Positions 9,976 to 18,478 of a DNA stretch of 64,000 bases are shown in pieces. Made by a program: the position numbers and the translations under genes. The notes under the pieces are model-generated. The model made no database searches, was not told the DNA's origin, and was given only the letters and a program-made list of their open reading frames with translations. This stretch comes from RGDT01 sp964630925 (GTDB lineage Bacteria > Planctomycetota > Planctomycetia > Gemmatales > Gemmataceae), in contig CAZVZK010000003.1 of NCBI GenBank assembly GCA_964630925.1, positions 1 to 64,000 of the forward strand, read 5' to 3'. How positions within the stretch are numbered: position 1 is the first letter of the stretch; each line of letters begins with the position of its first letter.

Positions 9976-10473
9976 ATGCCTGCCCGGACTCCTTTGATCG
10001 CGGCCGTTGTGATCGCGGCCCTGTTGGCCAACGTGGGCTGTGACACCCCCACCGCACGCGATGTGATCCCGAAGGACGATTGGCTGACGCCCTGGCCGAT
10101 TCGCCCGGAGGAAAGTGACAGCGCGTTGCCGGCGGTGGCCGGCCGCGATGTCCTCCACGTGCATCCTGAGCAGACGGCACAGGCCATGAAGATACTTGAG
10201 GCGAGGCCGTTCGTGCAGTTATCCCTGGAGGATGCGGCGAGCCTCCTGGGGGAGAAGCACGAGGCGAAAGGCCGCGGGGTGTACTACCTCGTGCGGTCCC
10301 TCAAGAGCGGCGACCTCACGGGGGGGTATCAGCTCCGCCTGAAGGGCGATTCGCTCTGGGTCCACTTCGGCATCTTGAGCCGGCGGGTGCCCAAGTTCAG
10401 ACGCCAGCCCCTCGTCGTCTTCCTCCCCCGCGACATCGACAGGCTCTTCGTGACCGTCAGCGTGGCGCAATAG
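9976..10473 (+). CDS. Putative lipoprotein of unknown function
   Basis: About 165 residues. The N-terminal hydrophobic stretch ends in a lipobox-like LLANVGC, so it is probably a lipid-anchored envelope protein. The rest is soluble with no family I recognise. The ATG at 9976 has GAGG 6 bp upstream; an in-frame ATG at 9964 lacks a binding site. It is divergent from the SulP gene and is the last host gene before the resident phage cassette. Confidence 0.65.
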   Translation: MPARTPLIAAVVIAALLANVGCDTPTARDVIPKDDWLTPWPIRPEESDSALPAVAGRDVLHVHPEQTAQAMKILEARPFVQLSLEDAASLLGEKHEAKGRGVYYLVRSLKSGDLTGGYQLRLKGDSLWVHFGILSRRVPKFRRQPLVVFLPRDIDRLFVTVSVAQ

Positions 10474-10633
10474 AGCCGCTGGCGTGATCCGGGGGGCGAG
10501 CGGATCGGTAGGCCCGCAGGCGGCGCCGTGGCCCGTTGTCACGCGATGAATCTCGGCGACTCTCAGCGACTGCGCTCATCGTCCACCAAACGACTCTGGT
10601 AATTCGCCCCCCGCCCGTGTTACCCTCCCGCCC

Positions 10634-11905
10634 ATGTCCATCCACGACACCCTGGCACAGGCCTTCGACCCCACCCGCCTCCTCACCGCCGGCGGCCTCA
10701 CGCCCGACCCCTGGCAGGCCGACCTCCTCTTCTCCACCGCCCGCCAGACGCTCCTCCTCTGCTCGCGCCAGGCCGGCAAGTCCACCGCCGTCGCCGCCCT
10801 CGCGCTCCACACCGCCCTCTTCCGCGAAAACTCGCTCGTCCTCCTCGTCTCGCCCTCCCTCCGCCAGTCCGCCGAGGTCTTCCGCAAGCTCCTCGACCTC
10901 GAATCCGCCGCCGGCCAACCCCTCACCGCGCCCATCCGCACCCGCCTCTGCCTCGACTACCTCAACGGCTCCCGCGTCGTCTGCCTCCCCGGACGCGAGG
11001 ACACCCTGCGCGGATTCTCCGGCGTCTCCCTCCTCGTCATCGACGAGGCCGCCCGCGTCCCCGACGACCTGTACCACGCCCTCCGCCCCATGCTCGCCGT
11101 CTCCGGCGGCCGCCTCGTCGCCCTCTCCACCCCCTTCGGCCAGCGCGGGTGGTTCTGGCGCGAGTGGTCCGGCGGAGGCCCCTTCCGCCGCGTCCGCGTC
11201 ACCTGGCGCGACTGCCCACGCATCACCCCGGAGTTCATCGAGGAGGAACGCCGCTCCCTCGGCGACTCCTGGGTCGCCCAGGAGTACGAGACCGCCTTCA
11301 CCGCCCTGGAGGGCCTCGTCTACCCGGCCTTCTCTTCCGCCGTCACCGACGACACGCCGCCCACCACCGGCCGGCCCCTTGGCGGCATCGACTTCGGCTT
11401 CCGCAACCCCTTCGCCGCCGTCTGGGGCCTCCTCACGCCGGACGACGTGCTGTGGATCACCCACGAGCGCTACCTGCGCCAGACCACAACCCCCGACCAC
11501 GTCGCCGCCCTCCGGCCCGCCGGCCGGGTGACGTGGTACGCCGACCCCGCCGACCCCGGCGCCATCGAGGAGATGCGTGCCGCCGGCCTGACCGTCCACG
11601 CCGGACGCAACGCCATCCGCGCCGGCATCGACGCCGTCACCAGCCGCCTCCAGACCGCACGCCTCCGTATCGCCCGCGCGGCCTGCCCCAACCTCATCCG
11701 CGAGGCCGGCCTGTACCGCTACCCCGGCCCGTCGGAGCGGGGCGATCGGGAGAACCCCATCGACGCCGACAACCACGCCCTCGCCGCCCTCCGCTACCTC
11801 GTCCTCACCCTCGACCGCCACCACCTCGCCCGCCCGCGCCGCCCCATCCCCGACACGCCGGCCACCCCACCCGACGACGACCACCTCTGGACCCGACTGT
11901 CATGA
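10634..11905 (+). CDS. Phage large terminase subunit (resident cassette)
   Basis: A 423-residue DNA-packaging motor with an N-terminal ATPase and a C-terminal nuclease. The Walker A-like CSRQAGKST is at about 43-51 and the Walker B LLVIDEAA at 133-140. A coupling motif LSTPFG follows near 165. The RNase-H-like nuclease starts at GIDFGFRNP (Asp253) and a late acidic motif DADNHALAAL is also present. The gene looks intact. Its base composition and heavy C-ending codons match the host flanks rather than the 12-50 kb prophage, suggesting long residence. Its stop overlaps the portal start (ATGA). Confidence 0.9.
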   Translation: MSIHDTLAQAFDPTRLLTAGGLTPDPWQADLLFSTARQTLLLCSRQAGKSTAVAALALHTALFRENSLVLLVSPSLRQSAEVFRKLLDLESAAGQPLTAPIRTRLCLDYLNGSRVVCLPGREDTLRGFSGVSLLVIDEAARVPDDLYHALRPMLAVSGGRLVALSTPFGQRGWFWREWSGGGPFRRVRVTWRDCPRITPEFIEEERRSLGDSWVAQEYETAFTALEGLVYPAFSSAVTDDTPPTTGRPLGGIDFGFRNPFAAVWGLLTPDDVLWITHERYLRQTTTPDHVAALRPAGRVTWYADPADPGAIEEMRAAGLTVHAGRNAIRAGIDAVTSRLQTARLRIARAACPNLIREAGLYRYPGPSERGDRENPIDADNHALAALRYLVLTLDRHHLARPRRPIPDTPATPPDDDHLWTRLS

Positions 11906-12288
11906 TCGGCCTCCTCCGCCGCCTCGCCGCCTGGCTCGCCCCCGCGCCCCCGCCGCCCCTCTCCTCCGTCACCGCCCCGCCGCTGAGCCGCCCGCCCACC
12001 CCGGCGGACCTCCTCGCCGAGCTGCGCGACACCGCCTGGACCTGCGCCACCATCAACGCCGCCACCTGCGCCGCCCACCCGCCGCGCCTCTTCGCCGTCA
12101 CCCGCCCCGGCCAGGCGCCGCCCCGCGCCGCCACCCGCGCCCTGGCGCATCTCGACGCCAGGCGTCTCGCCCGATCAGGGGGCCCGGGGGACATCTCGCC
12201 CCCCGGCCGTGTGGAGGAGGTGACGGATCATCCGCTCCTCACCCTGCTGCGTCAGGTCAATCCCACTCACAACGCCTTGCATCCCTAG
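11902..12288 (+). pseudogene. Resident phage portal gene, N-terminal part, split by prophage
   Basis: The first 125 codons of an HK97-type portal protein. The conserved segment HPLLTLLRQVNPTHNA is followed abruptly by LHP and a stop contributed by inserted DNA. The true junction is the TT at 12277-12278. The missing part resumes in the same frame at 50775, where FDLWELTTLYQETVGSAYW continues the family pattern. Excision of the insert would join the two parts into one 414-codon frame. The gene is disrupted here rather than decayed. Confidence 0.9.
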
Positions 12289-12304
12289 ACAACTACGCGG
12301 ACTG
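12261..12304. other. attL (left junction)
   Basis: Host portal codons ...CAC AAC GCC meet prophage DNA at TT (12277-12278). Seven bases later begins the 19-bp arm TAGACAACTACGCGGACTG (12286-12304), whose exact reverse complement sits at the other end. The symmetry about TT fixes the crossover position. Confidence 0.88.
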
Positions 12305-12356
12305 GCTGTAGCATAGTTTAAGATCGGCAGCTATGGCACCTTATGGGGGCTGGACC

Positions 12357-14072
12357 ATGACGGAAACTAAGCGGGCTAGGAAACGGGCCTTCTCGTACAT
12401 CCGCTTCAGCACTCCCGAGCAGTTGAAGGGGGACAGCCTGCGCCGCCAACTGGAGTGGGGAAAGAACACTTGCGAGCGGAAGGGCTGGGGGCTGGACGAA
12501 TCGGTCAAGTGGGAGGACCGGGGCAAGAGCGGCTTCCACGGCGAGAACGTGGCCTCCGGTGCCCTCGGGGCGTTCCTGAAGGCCATCCACGAGAAGAAGG
12601 TTCTCCCCGGCGACATCCTGCTGATCGAGTCCATCGACCGCCTGACCCGCGAGGCCCTCGACGACGCCTACCAGTTGTTCCGCTCAATCCTGAAGGCAGG
12701 CGTTGACATCTACACCCGCGAGCCTGAGCGGCACTACACGAAGGAATCCCTGAACAACCTCGGGGACATCCTGCAAGCCCTCGTCTACATGGAGCGGGCT
12801 TTCAACGAGTCCAACACGAAGAGCATGCGGGGGCGGGAGTGGTGGGAGGAACTGAGGAAAGGGCTTGGGGAGCGGAAGCCCGTCCATCAGGTGCCCCCAG
12901 CGTGGCTGGCACTCTCCCCGTCCAAGGACAAGTTCATCATGGTCCCGGAAGCAGTGACCACGGTTCAGAGGATCTATAAGTGGGCCGGGGAGGGCATGGG
13001 CATCAACCCCATCCTGAAGAAGCTGCAAGACGAGAAGGTCAAGCCCTTCGGCAGGAGCGGCCAGTGGTGCCGATCCTATGTCGCCAAGCTCCTCAACGAC
13101 AGGTCCGTCATGGGCGAGTATCAGCCCCATGTCATGAAGGGAAGTAAGCGGGTTCCCTTCGGCGATCCCGTGCCCAACTACTTCCCCCTCGTTGTCTCGG
13201 AGACTGAATGGCACCGGGTCCGTCGTGGGGTCAAGGGCAGGGCCAAGGAGCGGGGCCGCAAGGGGCGCGAAGTGGCGAACCTTTTCACCGGGCTGGTCAG
13301 GGACGCTAGGGATAGCGAGAAGATTCACTTGGAGTACGCGGGTTCGGCGAGGGCAAATCATTCCCTGACGATGGTGTCCTACGGGGTCCGCAACCATAAA
13401 CCGGGGGCCGTCCACAAGCCGTTCCCGTATCGGCCCGTCGAGGAAGCGTTCCTGTACTTCATCCGCGATGTCGAGGCGGCTTACCTGACGGGGGAGCAGG
13501 GCGACACGGCTGAGCAGATCGCCGAGCAGTCGGGCAAGCTGGAAGCCCTGAACCACAAGCTAGAGCTAGTGGAAAAGCAGTTCATCGAAGAGGCTGACTC
13601 CGAAGCCCTCCTGAAGCTCATGTCGAGGCTGGAAGCCGAGAAGAAGGTCACGGCGGCGCGGCTCGACGAACTGAAGTCTGCTGCCTCGACGGACGTGAAC
13701 GCCGCTCTCGGAGAATCCCGAGTCCTGATCGAGCTTCTGGAGAAGGCGGGAGGGGCAGAGCGGGAGTCCCTGCGGACCAAGATCAAGGCCCGCATCAAGC
13801 AGCTAGTCAAGGAGATGTGGTTCATCGCGTGGGACGTGGCCGACTACGAGCGCAACGCGGAACTGCAAGTCGTCTTCCAGAACGGGAAGGTCCACTCCCT
13901 CAAGTTCGAGTGGTTCCGCAAGGGCAGGGAGCGGGGCCGGGTGAACGTGCTGGAGTACAACGAGATTACGGGGAGTGATGTCATTCGCGGGGAATGCCGC
14001 CTGTCCGAGTACCGAGACGCGAAGCATGGGGGCTGGCACGACAGGACCGCAGTTCAGGGCAAGGGCCGCTGA
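12357..14072 (+). CDS. Large serine recombinase (phage integrase)
   Basis: A 571-residue integrase that would catalyse attP x attB recombination. The resolvase catalytic domain (about 9-150) starts with FSYIRFSTPEQ; Ser18 is the expected nucleophile. Downstream, SIDRLTREALDDAY matches the family. A recombinase domain follows (about 175-290), then a coiled coil (about 385-465). The usual zinc-ribbon cysteines are absent from the region FTGLVRDARDSEK to MVSYG. ATG 12357 is chosen over 12333 because a GGGGGCTGG precedes it and the catalytic domain begins shortly after. It lies about 50 bp from attL, the usual position for an integrase. Confidence 0.93.
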   Translation: MTETKRARKRAFSYIRFSTPEQLKGDSLRRQLEWGKNTCERKGWGLDESVKWEDRGKSGFHGENVASGALGAFLKAIHEKKVLPGDILLIESIDRLTREALDDAYQLFRSILKAGVDIYTREPERHYTKESLNNLGDILQALVYMERAFNESNTKSMRGREWWEELRKGLGERKPVHQVPPAWLALSPSKDKFIMVPEAVTTVQRIYKWAGEGMGINPILKKLQDEKVKPFGRSGQWCRSYVAKLLNDRSVMGEYQPHVMKGSKRVPFGDPVPNYFPLVVSETEWHRVRRGVKGRAKERGRKGREVANLFTGLVRDARDSEKIHLEYAGSARANHSLTMVSYGVRNHKPGAVHKPFPYRPVEEAFLYFIRDVEAAYLTGEQGDTAEQIAEQSGKLEALNHKLELVEKQFIEEADSEALLKLMSRLEAEKKVTAARLDELKSAASTDVNAALGESRVLIELLEKAGGAERESLRTKIKARIKQLVKEMWFIAWDVADYERNAELQVVFQNGKVHSLKFEWFRKGRERGRVNVLEYNEITGSDVIRGECRLSEYRDAKHGGWHDRTAVQGKGR

Positions 14073-14293
14073 AGACTGTCAGCGTCAACGTGGCCTTCGT
14101 CGTCCATCGGGGAGCGGACCCGACCGTCAGGGCCGACCTCGACCTCTTCAACAGGGGTCTCGCAGAAGGTCTCTTGGATCAGCAGCCGCAGGGCCACGAT
14201 CTCCTGAGCCACGACCAGCAGCGCGGCGGCCTGCGGGTTGTTGGACGTGAGGGAGAGGGCGGCGTAGTAGTCTTCTTCGATGTATTGGATCAT
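14054..14293 (-). CDS. Small hypothetical protein
   Basis: 79 residues starting MIQYIEEDYYAALSL, with an acidic helical middle and C-terminus. No family was recognised. It is the last gene of a leftward small-gene row and its end overlaps the integrase 3' end by 19 bp. The ribosome binding site is weak; a longer upstream start runs through the 14313-14352 hairpin and is less likely. Confidence 0.5.
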   Translation of the reverse strand: MIQYIEEDYYAALSLTSNNPQAAALLVVAQEIVALRLLIQETFCETPVEEVEVGPDGRVRSPMDDEGHVDADSLQRPLP

Positions 14294-14312
14294 GCAGGTA
14301 GGTATCCAAGCG

Positions 14313-14352
14313 AAGACGGTCCTGCGTGCCAGAAGCAGCGCAGGACCGTCTT
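14313..14352. repeat. Perfect 14-bp stem hairpin
   Basis: Arms AAGACGGTCCTGCG (14313-14326) and its exact complement (14339-14352) enclose a 12-nt loop. It lies between two leftward small genes. Neither strand has a good U-tract, so it may be a regulatory hairpin or protein site rather than a simple terminator. Confidence 0.6.
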
Positions 14353-14430
14353 GAGGTAACATCAAGGTCCGGGCCTCCCTGCCCGAAATCAGCCGAAGAT
14401 GCACAGTATGATAGTGGCCTTGGCTTCAGA

Positions 14431-14622
14431 TCATGCGCGTCCTTCCGCCACGGCGACAAGCCATTCCGTGTGCTGCTCGGGGGCCATCTCCAGCTTCCTG
14501 CGGTCGATCTCCTGTCGGGCAACTTCGGCGTCGGCCCGAGCGAAGCAGTCGCGGCAGGCTTCGAGCTTGTAGACCTCCGGGCTGCCGCAGTAGGCGCACT
14601 GGCAGTTCTCTGTCTGGATCAT
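14431..14622 (-). CDS. Small zinc-ribbon protein
   Basis: 63 residues. Two CxxC pairs, CAYC and CRDC (within about residues 9-26), suggest a structural zinc site near the N-terminus, followed by a helical tail. The upstream GAGAGGAA, 7 bp before the ATG, supports the start. Such small zinc proteins are common among early phage genes; the function is unknown. Confidence 0.7.
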   Translation of the reverse strand: MIQTENCQCAYCGSPEVYKLEACRDCFARADAEVARQEIDRRKLEMAPEQHTEWLVAVAEGRA

Positions 14623-14651
14623 AGGTCGTTCCTCTCAAGGGTCCGGGCGAT

Positions 14652-14816
14652 TCAGTTCAACATGGCTTCCCGCTGCGCCGCCCGGATCACGTTCAGGTCG
14701 AGATCGACGCAGTAGTTGAAGGCGAGGTAGTTCCACACGTCGAAGGGGTCTGCCCGCTCGAACATGTTCATCGTGATCACAGCGTAGGCGAGCGCCCGCC
14801 CGTACTTGTGCAACAT
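14652..14816 (-). CDS. 54-residue hypothetical protein
   Basis: A short frame starting MLHKYGRALAYAV and ending AAQREAMLN. A strong AGGAGG lies 7 bp upstream, and its start overlaps the end of the preceding leftward gene by about 40 bp, suggesting coupled translation. No family was recognised. Confidence 0.6.
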   Translation of the reverse strand: MLHKYGRALAYAVITMNMFERADPFDVWNYLAFNYCVDLDLNVIRAAQREAMLN

Positions 14817-15241
14817 GGCTCGACCTCCTGCCCCTCCAACTGGGCGCGGTAGTCTTCCTCTTCCTGCTCGTCGGCGCTGGGCTGCAAGACCTTGTGGGAG
14901 AGGGCCGCGTCGATCTGCCTGCGGAGTTCGAGAAGGTCTTTCCGCCTCATGTGGGAGACCGTGACGGATTCGCCCGCCTCGCAGAAACGCGGCCCCTTTG
15001 CGTTGATCGTGACCGTCTGGGAGATCACGAGTTCGGCGGAAGGCAGCAGTGCGTTACGCTCCCCCCGCTCGATTCGGACGCTGATCGTCGGTTCGTTGTC
15101 GGCCAGCAGCATCTCGGCGTTCATGGCTTTGTGCCCGAAAACGTCCCCGCCCCGCTCCACGCCTGCGATTGCTGAAGCCGCTGCGGCGTGGATGCGAGCG
15201 GGTGTTTCAGGATGTCGTGGTCGCGGCTTCAGCACAATCAT
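14777..15241 (-). CDS. Hypothetical protein, early phage region
   Basis: About 154 residues starting MIVLKPRP. The central part is beta-rich (PTISVRIERGERN, ELVISQTVTINAKG); the C-terminus has a helix RRKDLLELRRQIDAAL and an acidic tail. No domain was recognised. The start is uncertain: an internal ATG at 15124 would give about 115 residues covering the beta-rich part. Confidence 0.6.
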   Translation of the reverse strand: MIVLKPRPRHPETPARIHAAAASAIAGVERGGDVFGHKAMNAEMLLADNEPTISVRIERGERNALLPSAELVISQTVTINAKGPRFCEAGESVTVSHMRRKDLLELRRQIDAALSHKVLQPSADEQEEEDYRAQLEGQEVEPCCTSTGGRSPTL

Positions 15242-15331
15242 TCTACGCTTACAGCATTCGACCGTAAAGCAGGACCGTAGCAATTTCGTAGCTGCTTGGG
15301 CCGGCTGCTGCTGCCGCTTTGCGGTCGAAAA

Positions 15332-15616
15332 TCAAAGCTGGCTGATCCTGCGTTCAAGGTCGGCCCATGTGACGGGCTTCGAGTGAACTTCTGTGTGACA
15401 CTGGGGGCAAAGGCAGGCGATTGTGTGCAACGCCTCCTGCTCCCTGAAGAGGTAGGCGTAGGTGATGTGGTGGGCGTGGAACTTGCCGTTCAGGTATCGG
15501 CGGCATCTTTGGCAGGTGCCCTGCTCCCGGTCGTAGACTAGCTGCCTCACGGCCTGCCACTCTTCGCTCTTAAGGTATTCGTGGTATTGCTCTTTGCGCT
15601 GGCTGTAGTTCGTCAT
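15332..15616 (-). CDS. HNH endonuclease
   Basis: A 94-residue small HNH nuclease. The zinc pair CQRC is followed by the HAHHITY catalytic His region and a second pair CPQCH with a terminal HTEVH, matching the HNH pattern in order. Small HNH proteins occur in phages as packaging-associated nickases or homing-type nucleases. This one is far from the terminase and sits in the early region, which favours a different role. It is divergent from the HTH gene at 15719. Confidence 0.85.
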   Translation of the reverse strand: MTNYSQRKEQYHEYLKSEEWQAVRQLVYDREQGTCQRCRRYLNGKFHAHHITYAYLFREQEALHTIACLCPQCHTEVHSKPVTWADLERRISQL

Positions 15617-15718
15617 GCCTTATGTAAGCAGCATGTCGATTCTTTGCATAAGATTACTTGCGGGATAGCTCTAGATAGGTTAAGATCCCACTCTCCTAGA
15701 GGGAAAGGAATTCCACCC

Positions 15719-15943
15719 ATGAAGCTCGTCTACATCGACCGCAAGCCTCTCAGGCTCTTCACGATCTCCGACATGGCGAAGGCGCTGGGCGTCGTCAACG
15801 TGACGCTCTGGTGCCGCATCCGCCGCGACGGGGTCTTCCCCGCGCCCAACTACCGCTACAAGAACCGCGACTACTACACTGCCGACGAGTTCGAGACGCT
15901 CGTTCAAGAGTCGGCCCCTGTCGAGGAAAGGGCCGCGTCGTGA
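15719..15943 (+). CDS. Helix-turn-helix (excisionase/MerR-like) DNA-binding protein
   Basis: 74 residues. The N-terminal half, RLFTISDMAKALGVVNVTLW, reads as a winged HTH of the excisionase/MerR type, with the wing near PNYRYKNRDYYTADEFE. AAAGGA lies 9 bp before the ATG. The size and fold fit a recombination directionality factor or an early regulator. It overlaps the next gene (GTGA), so the two are cotranscribed. It is divergent from the HNH gene. Confidence 0.75.
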   Translation: MKLVYIDRKPLRLFTISDMAKALGVVNVTLWCRIRRDGVFPAPNYRYKNRDYYTADEFETLVQESAPVEERAAS

Positions 15944-16524
15944 CCAACCCCGCTAGTTTCCGGGCCGTGCAACTGGCGGCCCTTGGCTGTACCCCAGAGG
16001 AGCGACTGGCCGAACTGGATCGCCGAGCCGCCGAAGCAGCCCAGTACCGCGACCAATGCGAGCGCCGGCTGACAGAGCTACGAGACGATCAGGTCTACAA
16101 GGAATGGTGGGACAGCGAGGATGCCATGTACCGCTACTCCCGCTGGCACATCGTCAAGAAGACCCCGAAGCAAATCCAAGTCGCGCGGCTGTCCTACAAC
16201 GGGACGGTCCTGCCCGAACTCAAGGTTCTGCCGAGACAACCGCTTGAGGCGGGCGAGGAAGTCAACGTCGGCTCGCGGAGAACCTGCCGCGACACGTTCA
16301 TCATGGGCTTCGTGGCCCGGCCTCACTTGGCAGCCGCGCTGGACGCTGCTGCCGCCAGCATGCGTGAAGCCGCTGAAAAGGCGAGGCGGACAAGGTGGCG
16401 CGCGGCGAGAGGGATCGTCCCGCTCACCCCGCGTGAACACGGCTTCGCCGTCGCGCTGGCCCTGTCGCTCGGCGTACCGCTGGACAGCACAGGCCGGGCC
16501 GACTGGCAGAGGCTTGGCTTCTGA
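15940..16524 (+). CDS. Hypothetical protein coupled to the HTH regulator
   Basis: 194 residues starting at a GTG that overlaps the preceding stop; GAGGAAAGG is upstream. It begins with a helical region (LAELDRRAAEAAQYRDQCERRL), then a mixed region RWHIVKKTPKQIQVARLSYNG that looks beta-rich, and an Arg/Ala-rich helical C-terminus. No family was recognised. A hairpin terminator follows at 16538. Confidence 0.65.
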   Translation: MTNPASFRAVQLAALGCTPEERLAELDRRAAEAAQYRDQCERRLTELRDDQVYKEWWDSEDAMYRYSRWHIVKKTPKQIQVARLSYNGTVLPELKVLPRQPLEAGEEVNVGSRRTCRDTFIMGFVARPHLAAALDAAAASMREAAEKARRTRWRAARGIVPLTPREHGFAVALALSLGVPLDSTGRADWQRLGF

Positions 16525-16537
16525 GCATCAACGGGAA

Positions 16538-16566
16538 GAGCCGCTGGGCGCGTTGCCCAGCGGCTC
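16538..16566 (+). terminator. Hairpin after the HTH operon
   Basis: A perfect 12-bp GC-rich stem (GAGCCGCTGGGC / complement) with a 5-nt loop lies 14 bp after the stop at 16524. It is followed by CACCGTTGTTCCC, a moderately T-rich run. It is probably an intrinsic terminator. Confidence 0.7.
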
Positions 16567-16626
16567 ACCGTTGTTCCCTTTGCGAGAGGGAGACATCACA
16601 GCAACAACCAGAAAATTGACATAGTT

Positions 16627-18171
16627 ATGATAGCAAGTTCTGAATCAATTCTCAAGGCTGACGCCTTGCTTGACGACCCTACTTTGCTCGATCCTGACGC
16701 CTCGGCGTACAACGGCTCTGGCAGCACGATTCCGGGCGGCTTCGACGACCCCGAGCTTCAGCGCGAACTGGTCGCGGCCATCGTCTCCGATCCTCACTGG
16801 CTCGCCTTCGCCTACAAGAAGATCAACCCCCGCGACTTCACCGACAAGGGCCATGCGGCCCTCGTGTCCATCGCCATCGGCCACTACGAGGCGTTCGGCA
16901 AGGTTCCCGCCGTCCCCGTCTTGCGGGCCGAAATCAAAGAACGCTTCAAGGAAAACAAGGCGCTCCCCTACTACCTCTCTGCTCTCGAAACGACGGTCGG
17001 GACATACGCTCCGGGGATGCACGCGGAAGAGTACCTGAAGGCCAAGATGATCGGCTACGCCAAGCACCGGGCGGCGAGGCGGGCCTTTGAGTCGTGGATC
17101 AAGGCCAGCGACGAGGGCAAGGAGAACACGTCAGACATCCTCGCAGACCTTCAGGCGGGGCTTCGCGAAGTGGCCGAAGCCTTCCCGCAGAAGAAGCCGA
17201 ACCTCTACACCATCGCCCAGCTTGAAGACGAGCCTGACATCGTCTGGCAGGTCGAGGGCCACTTCCCCAAGGGCGGGACCGTGACGGTCTTCGGGACCAG
17301 CGGCGTCGGCAAGTCGTTCTACTGCCTCGACCTGTCCCTCTCCGTGGCGTCTGGCCTGCCCTTCTTGGGCAGGTACGAGACCGTGAAGGGCAACGTACTC
17401 TACATCTGCTCGGAGGGCGTGTACGGGCTGAAGGCTCGTGTCCGGGCTTGGCTGAAGCGGCGGGGGCTGACGGATCTGGGCGGCATCGTCTTCAGCACGA
17501 CCACCCACGACTTGCAGGACACCGACGAGCTTGACCGGCTGCTCTCCGAAGCCCGCGACGTTCTCGGGGCCATTGACCTCGTCGTGGTGGACACGCTGAG
17601 CCGCAATTTCGGGCCGGGCGACCCGGACAAGAACGCGGACATGAAGGGCTACCTCGGAGGGGTGGACTACGTCAGGGAGCAGGCCGGGGCGACGGTCCTG
17701 AGCATCCATCACACGGGCTGGACGGAGGGCGACCGGGAGCGCGGGGCGAAGTGCCTGCGGGACTACGCCGATTCGGCCATCCTGCTCAGCGCTGACGGGG
17801 AGGAAGCTATCGTCGTGTCCTGCAAGAAGCAGAAGGACGACAAGCCCTTCCCGCCCTACGTCCTGCACAAGACGCCAGAGGACGCCAAGACGCTCACGCT
17901 GACGTTCGCCCGCGAGAAGGCAGAGCAGGACAAGGCGGCAGCGGAGGCAGAAGCCGCCACTGACGAAGACCTGCTGCTTGCTCTGGTCCCCGTAACGGAC
18001 AAGCACACAGAGGGCATCTGCGTCGAGCTACTATCGCAAAAGCTGGGCTGGAACAGGAAGAAGGTGGGACGCATCGCCCAGAACCTACTTGACCGCAAGG
18101 TCGTCCAGCGGGGCAAGGACGGCAGCGCGAACCAGCCCTACTACTACCACCGTAACCCCCTCCTGTCCTAG
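16627..18171 (+). CDS. Phage replication helicase/ATPase (RepA/DnaB-N like)
   Basis: 514 residues. The N-terminus (about 40-185) resembles the DnaB N-terminal domain (LQRELVAAIVSDPHW). A RecA-like AAA_25 ATPase follows, with Walker A GTSGVGKSF at 223-231 and Walker B DLVVVDTLS at 317-325. A basic winged-helix-like tail (LLSQKLGWNRKKVGRIAQNLLD, about 465-490) could bind DNA. This order resembles RepA-type replicative helicases of phages and plasmids. There is no clear ribosome binding site before the ATG. Just downstream is a cluster of repeated CCCGTTGGACA elements that could be its origin. Confidence 0.85.
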   Translation: MIASSESILKADALLDDPTLLDPDASAYNGSGSTIPGGFDDPELQRELVAAIVSDPHWLAFAYKKINPRDFTDKGHAALVSIAIGHYEAFGKVPAVPVLRAEIKERFKENKALPYYLSALETTVGTYAPGMHAEEYLKAKMIGYAKHRAARRAFESWIKASDEGKENTSDILADLQAGLREVAEAFPQKKPNLYTIAQLEDEPDIVWQVEGHFPKGGTVTVFGTSGVGKSFYCLDLSLSVASGLPFLGRYETVKGNVLYICSEGVYGLKARVRAWLKRRGLTDLGGIVFSTTTHDLQDTDELDRLLSEARDVLGAIDLVVVDTLSRNFGPGDPDKNADMKGYLGGVDYVREQAGATVLSIHHTGWTEGDRERGAKCLRDYADSAILLSADGEEAIVVSCKKQKDDKPFPPYVLHKTPEDAKTLTLTFAREKAEQDKAAAEAEAATDEDLLLALVPVTDKHTEGICVELLSQKLGWNRKKVGRIAQNLLDRKVVQRGKDGSANQPYYYHRNPLLS

Positions 18172-18175
18172 CTGT

Positions 18176-18294
18176 CCCGTTGGACAAAACCGTTGGACAC
18201 TGACCCCGTTGGACAGGGGGGGTGTCCAACGGGATGTCCAACGGGAAAACACTGGTTTTCACCGCGTTTTGGGCATACTGAACCCCGTTGGGCA
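18176..18294. repeat. Iteron-like CCCGTTGGACA array
   Basis: Three direct copies (18176-18186, 18190-18199 slightly shorter, 18205-18215), two inverted copies (18223-18233, 18235-18245) and one variant with GGGCA (18284-18294). The third direct and first inverted copies face each other and can form a hairpin. The array starts within 5 bp of the helicase stop. It could be an origin of replication, a repressor site or a partition site. Confidence 0.8.
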
Positions 18295-18295
18295 C

Positions 18296-18326
18296 TACCC
18301 TCCCCTCCCCCCTTACGGGGAGGGTA
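18296..18326. terminator. GC-rich hairpin downstream of the repeat array
   Basis: Ten-bp arms TACCCTCCCC (18296-18305) and complement (18317-18326) around an 11-nt loop. There is no U-tract, so termination is uncertain; it could be part of an origin. The rest of 18327-18478 shows no gene. Confidence 0.5.
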
Positions 18327-18478
18327 TGTCCGACGAGGGTGAAGCCGGTTGCCGAAAGTGTCCAGCGAGGGGGCAAGCGAAGAGGACTGGCTGCCCTGCA
18401 CAAGGAGGAGAGGCCCCATCAGTACCCCTTGCAGGACGACCGCGCCGGCTTTAGGACGAAAGCACACTCTGTTACACC

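Noticed and set aside
18176..18294. CRISPR-like repeats
   Set aside because: Repeat units are only 11 bp, spacing is irregular and orientation is mixed; iterons or operators fit better.
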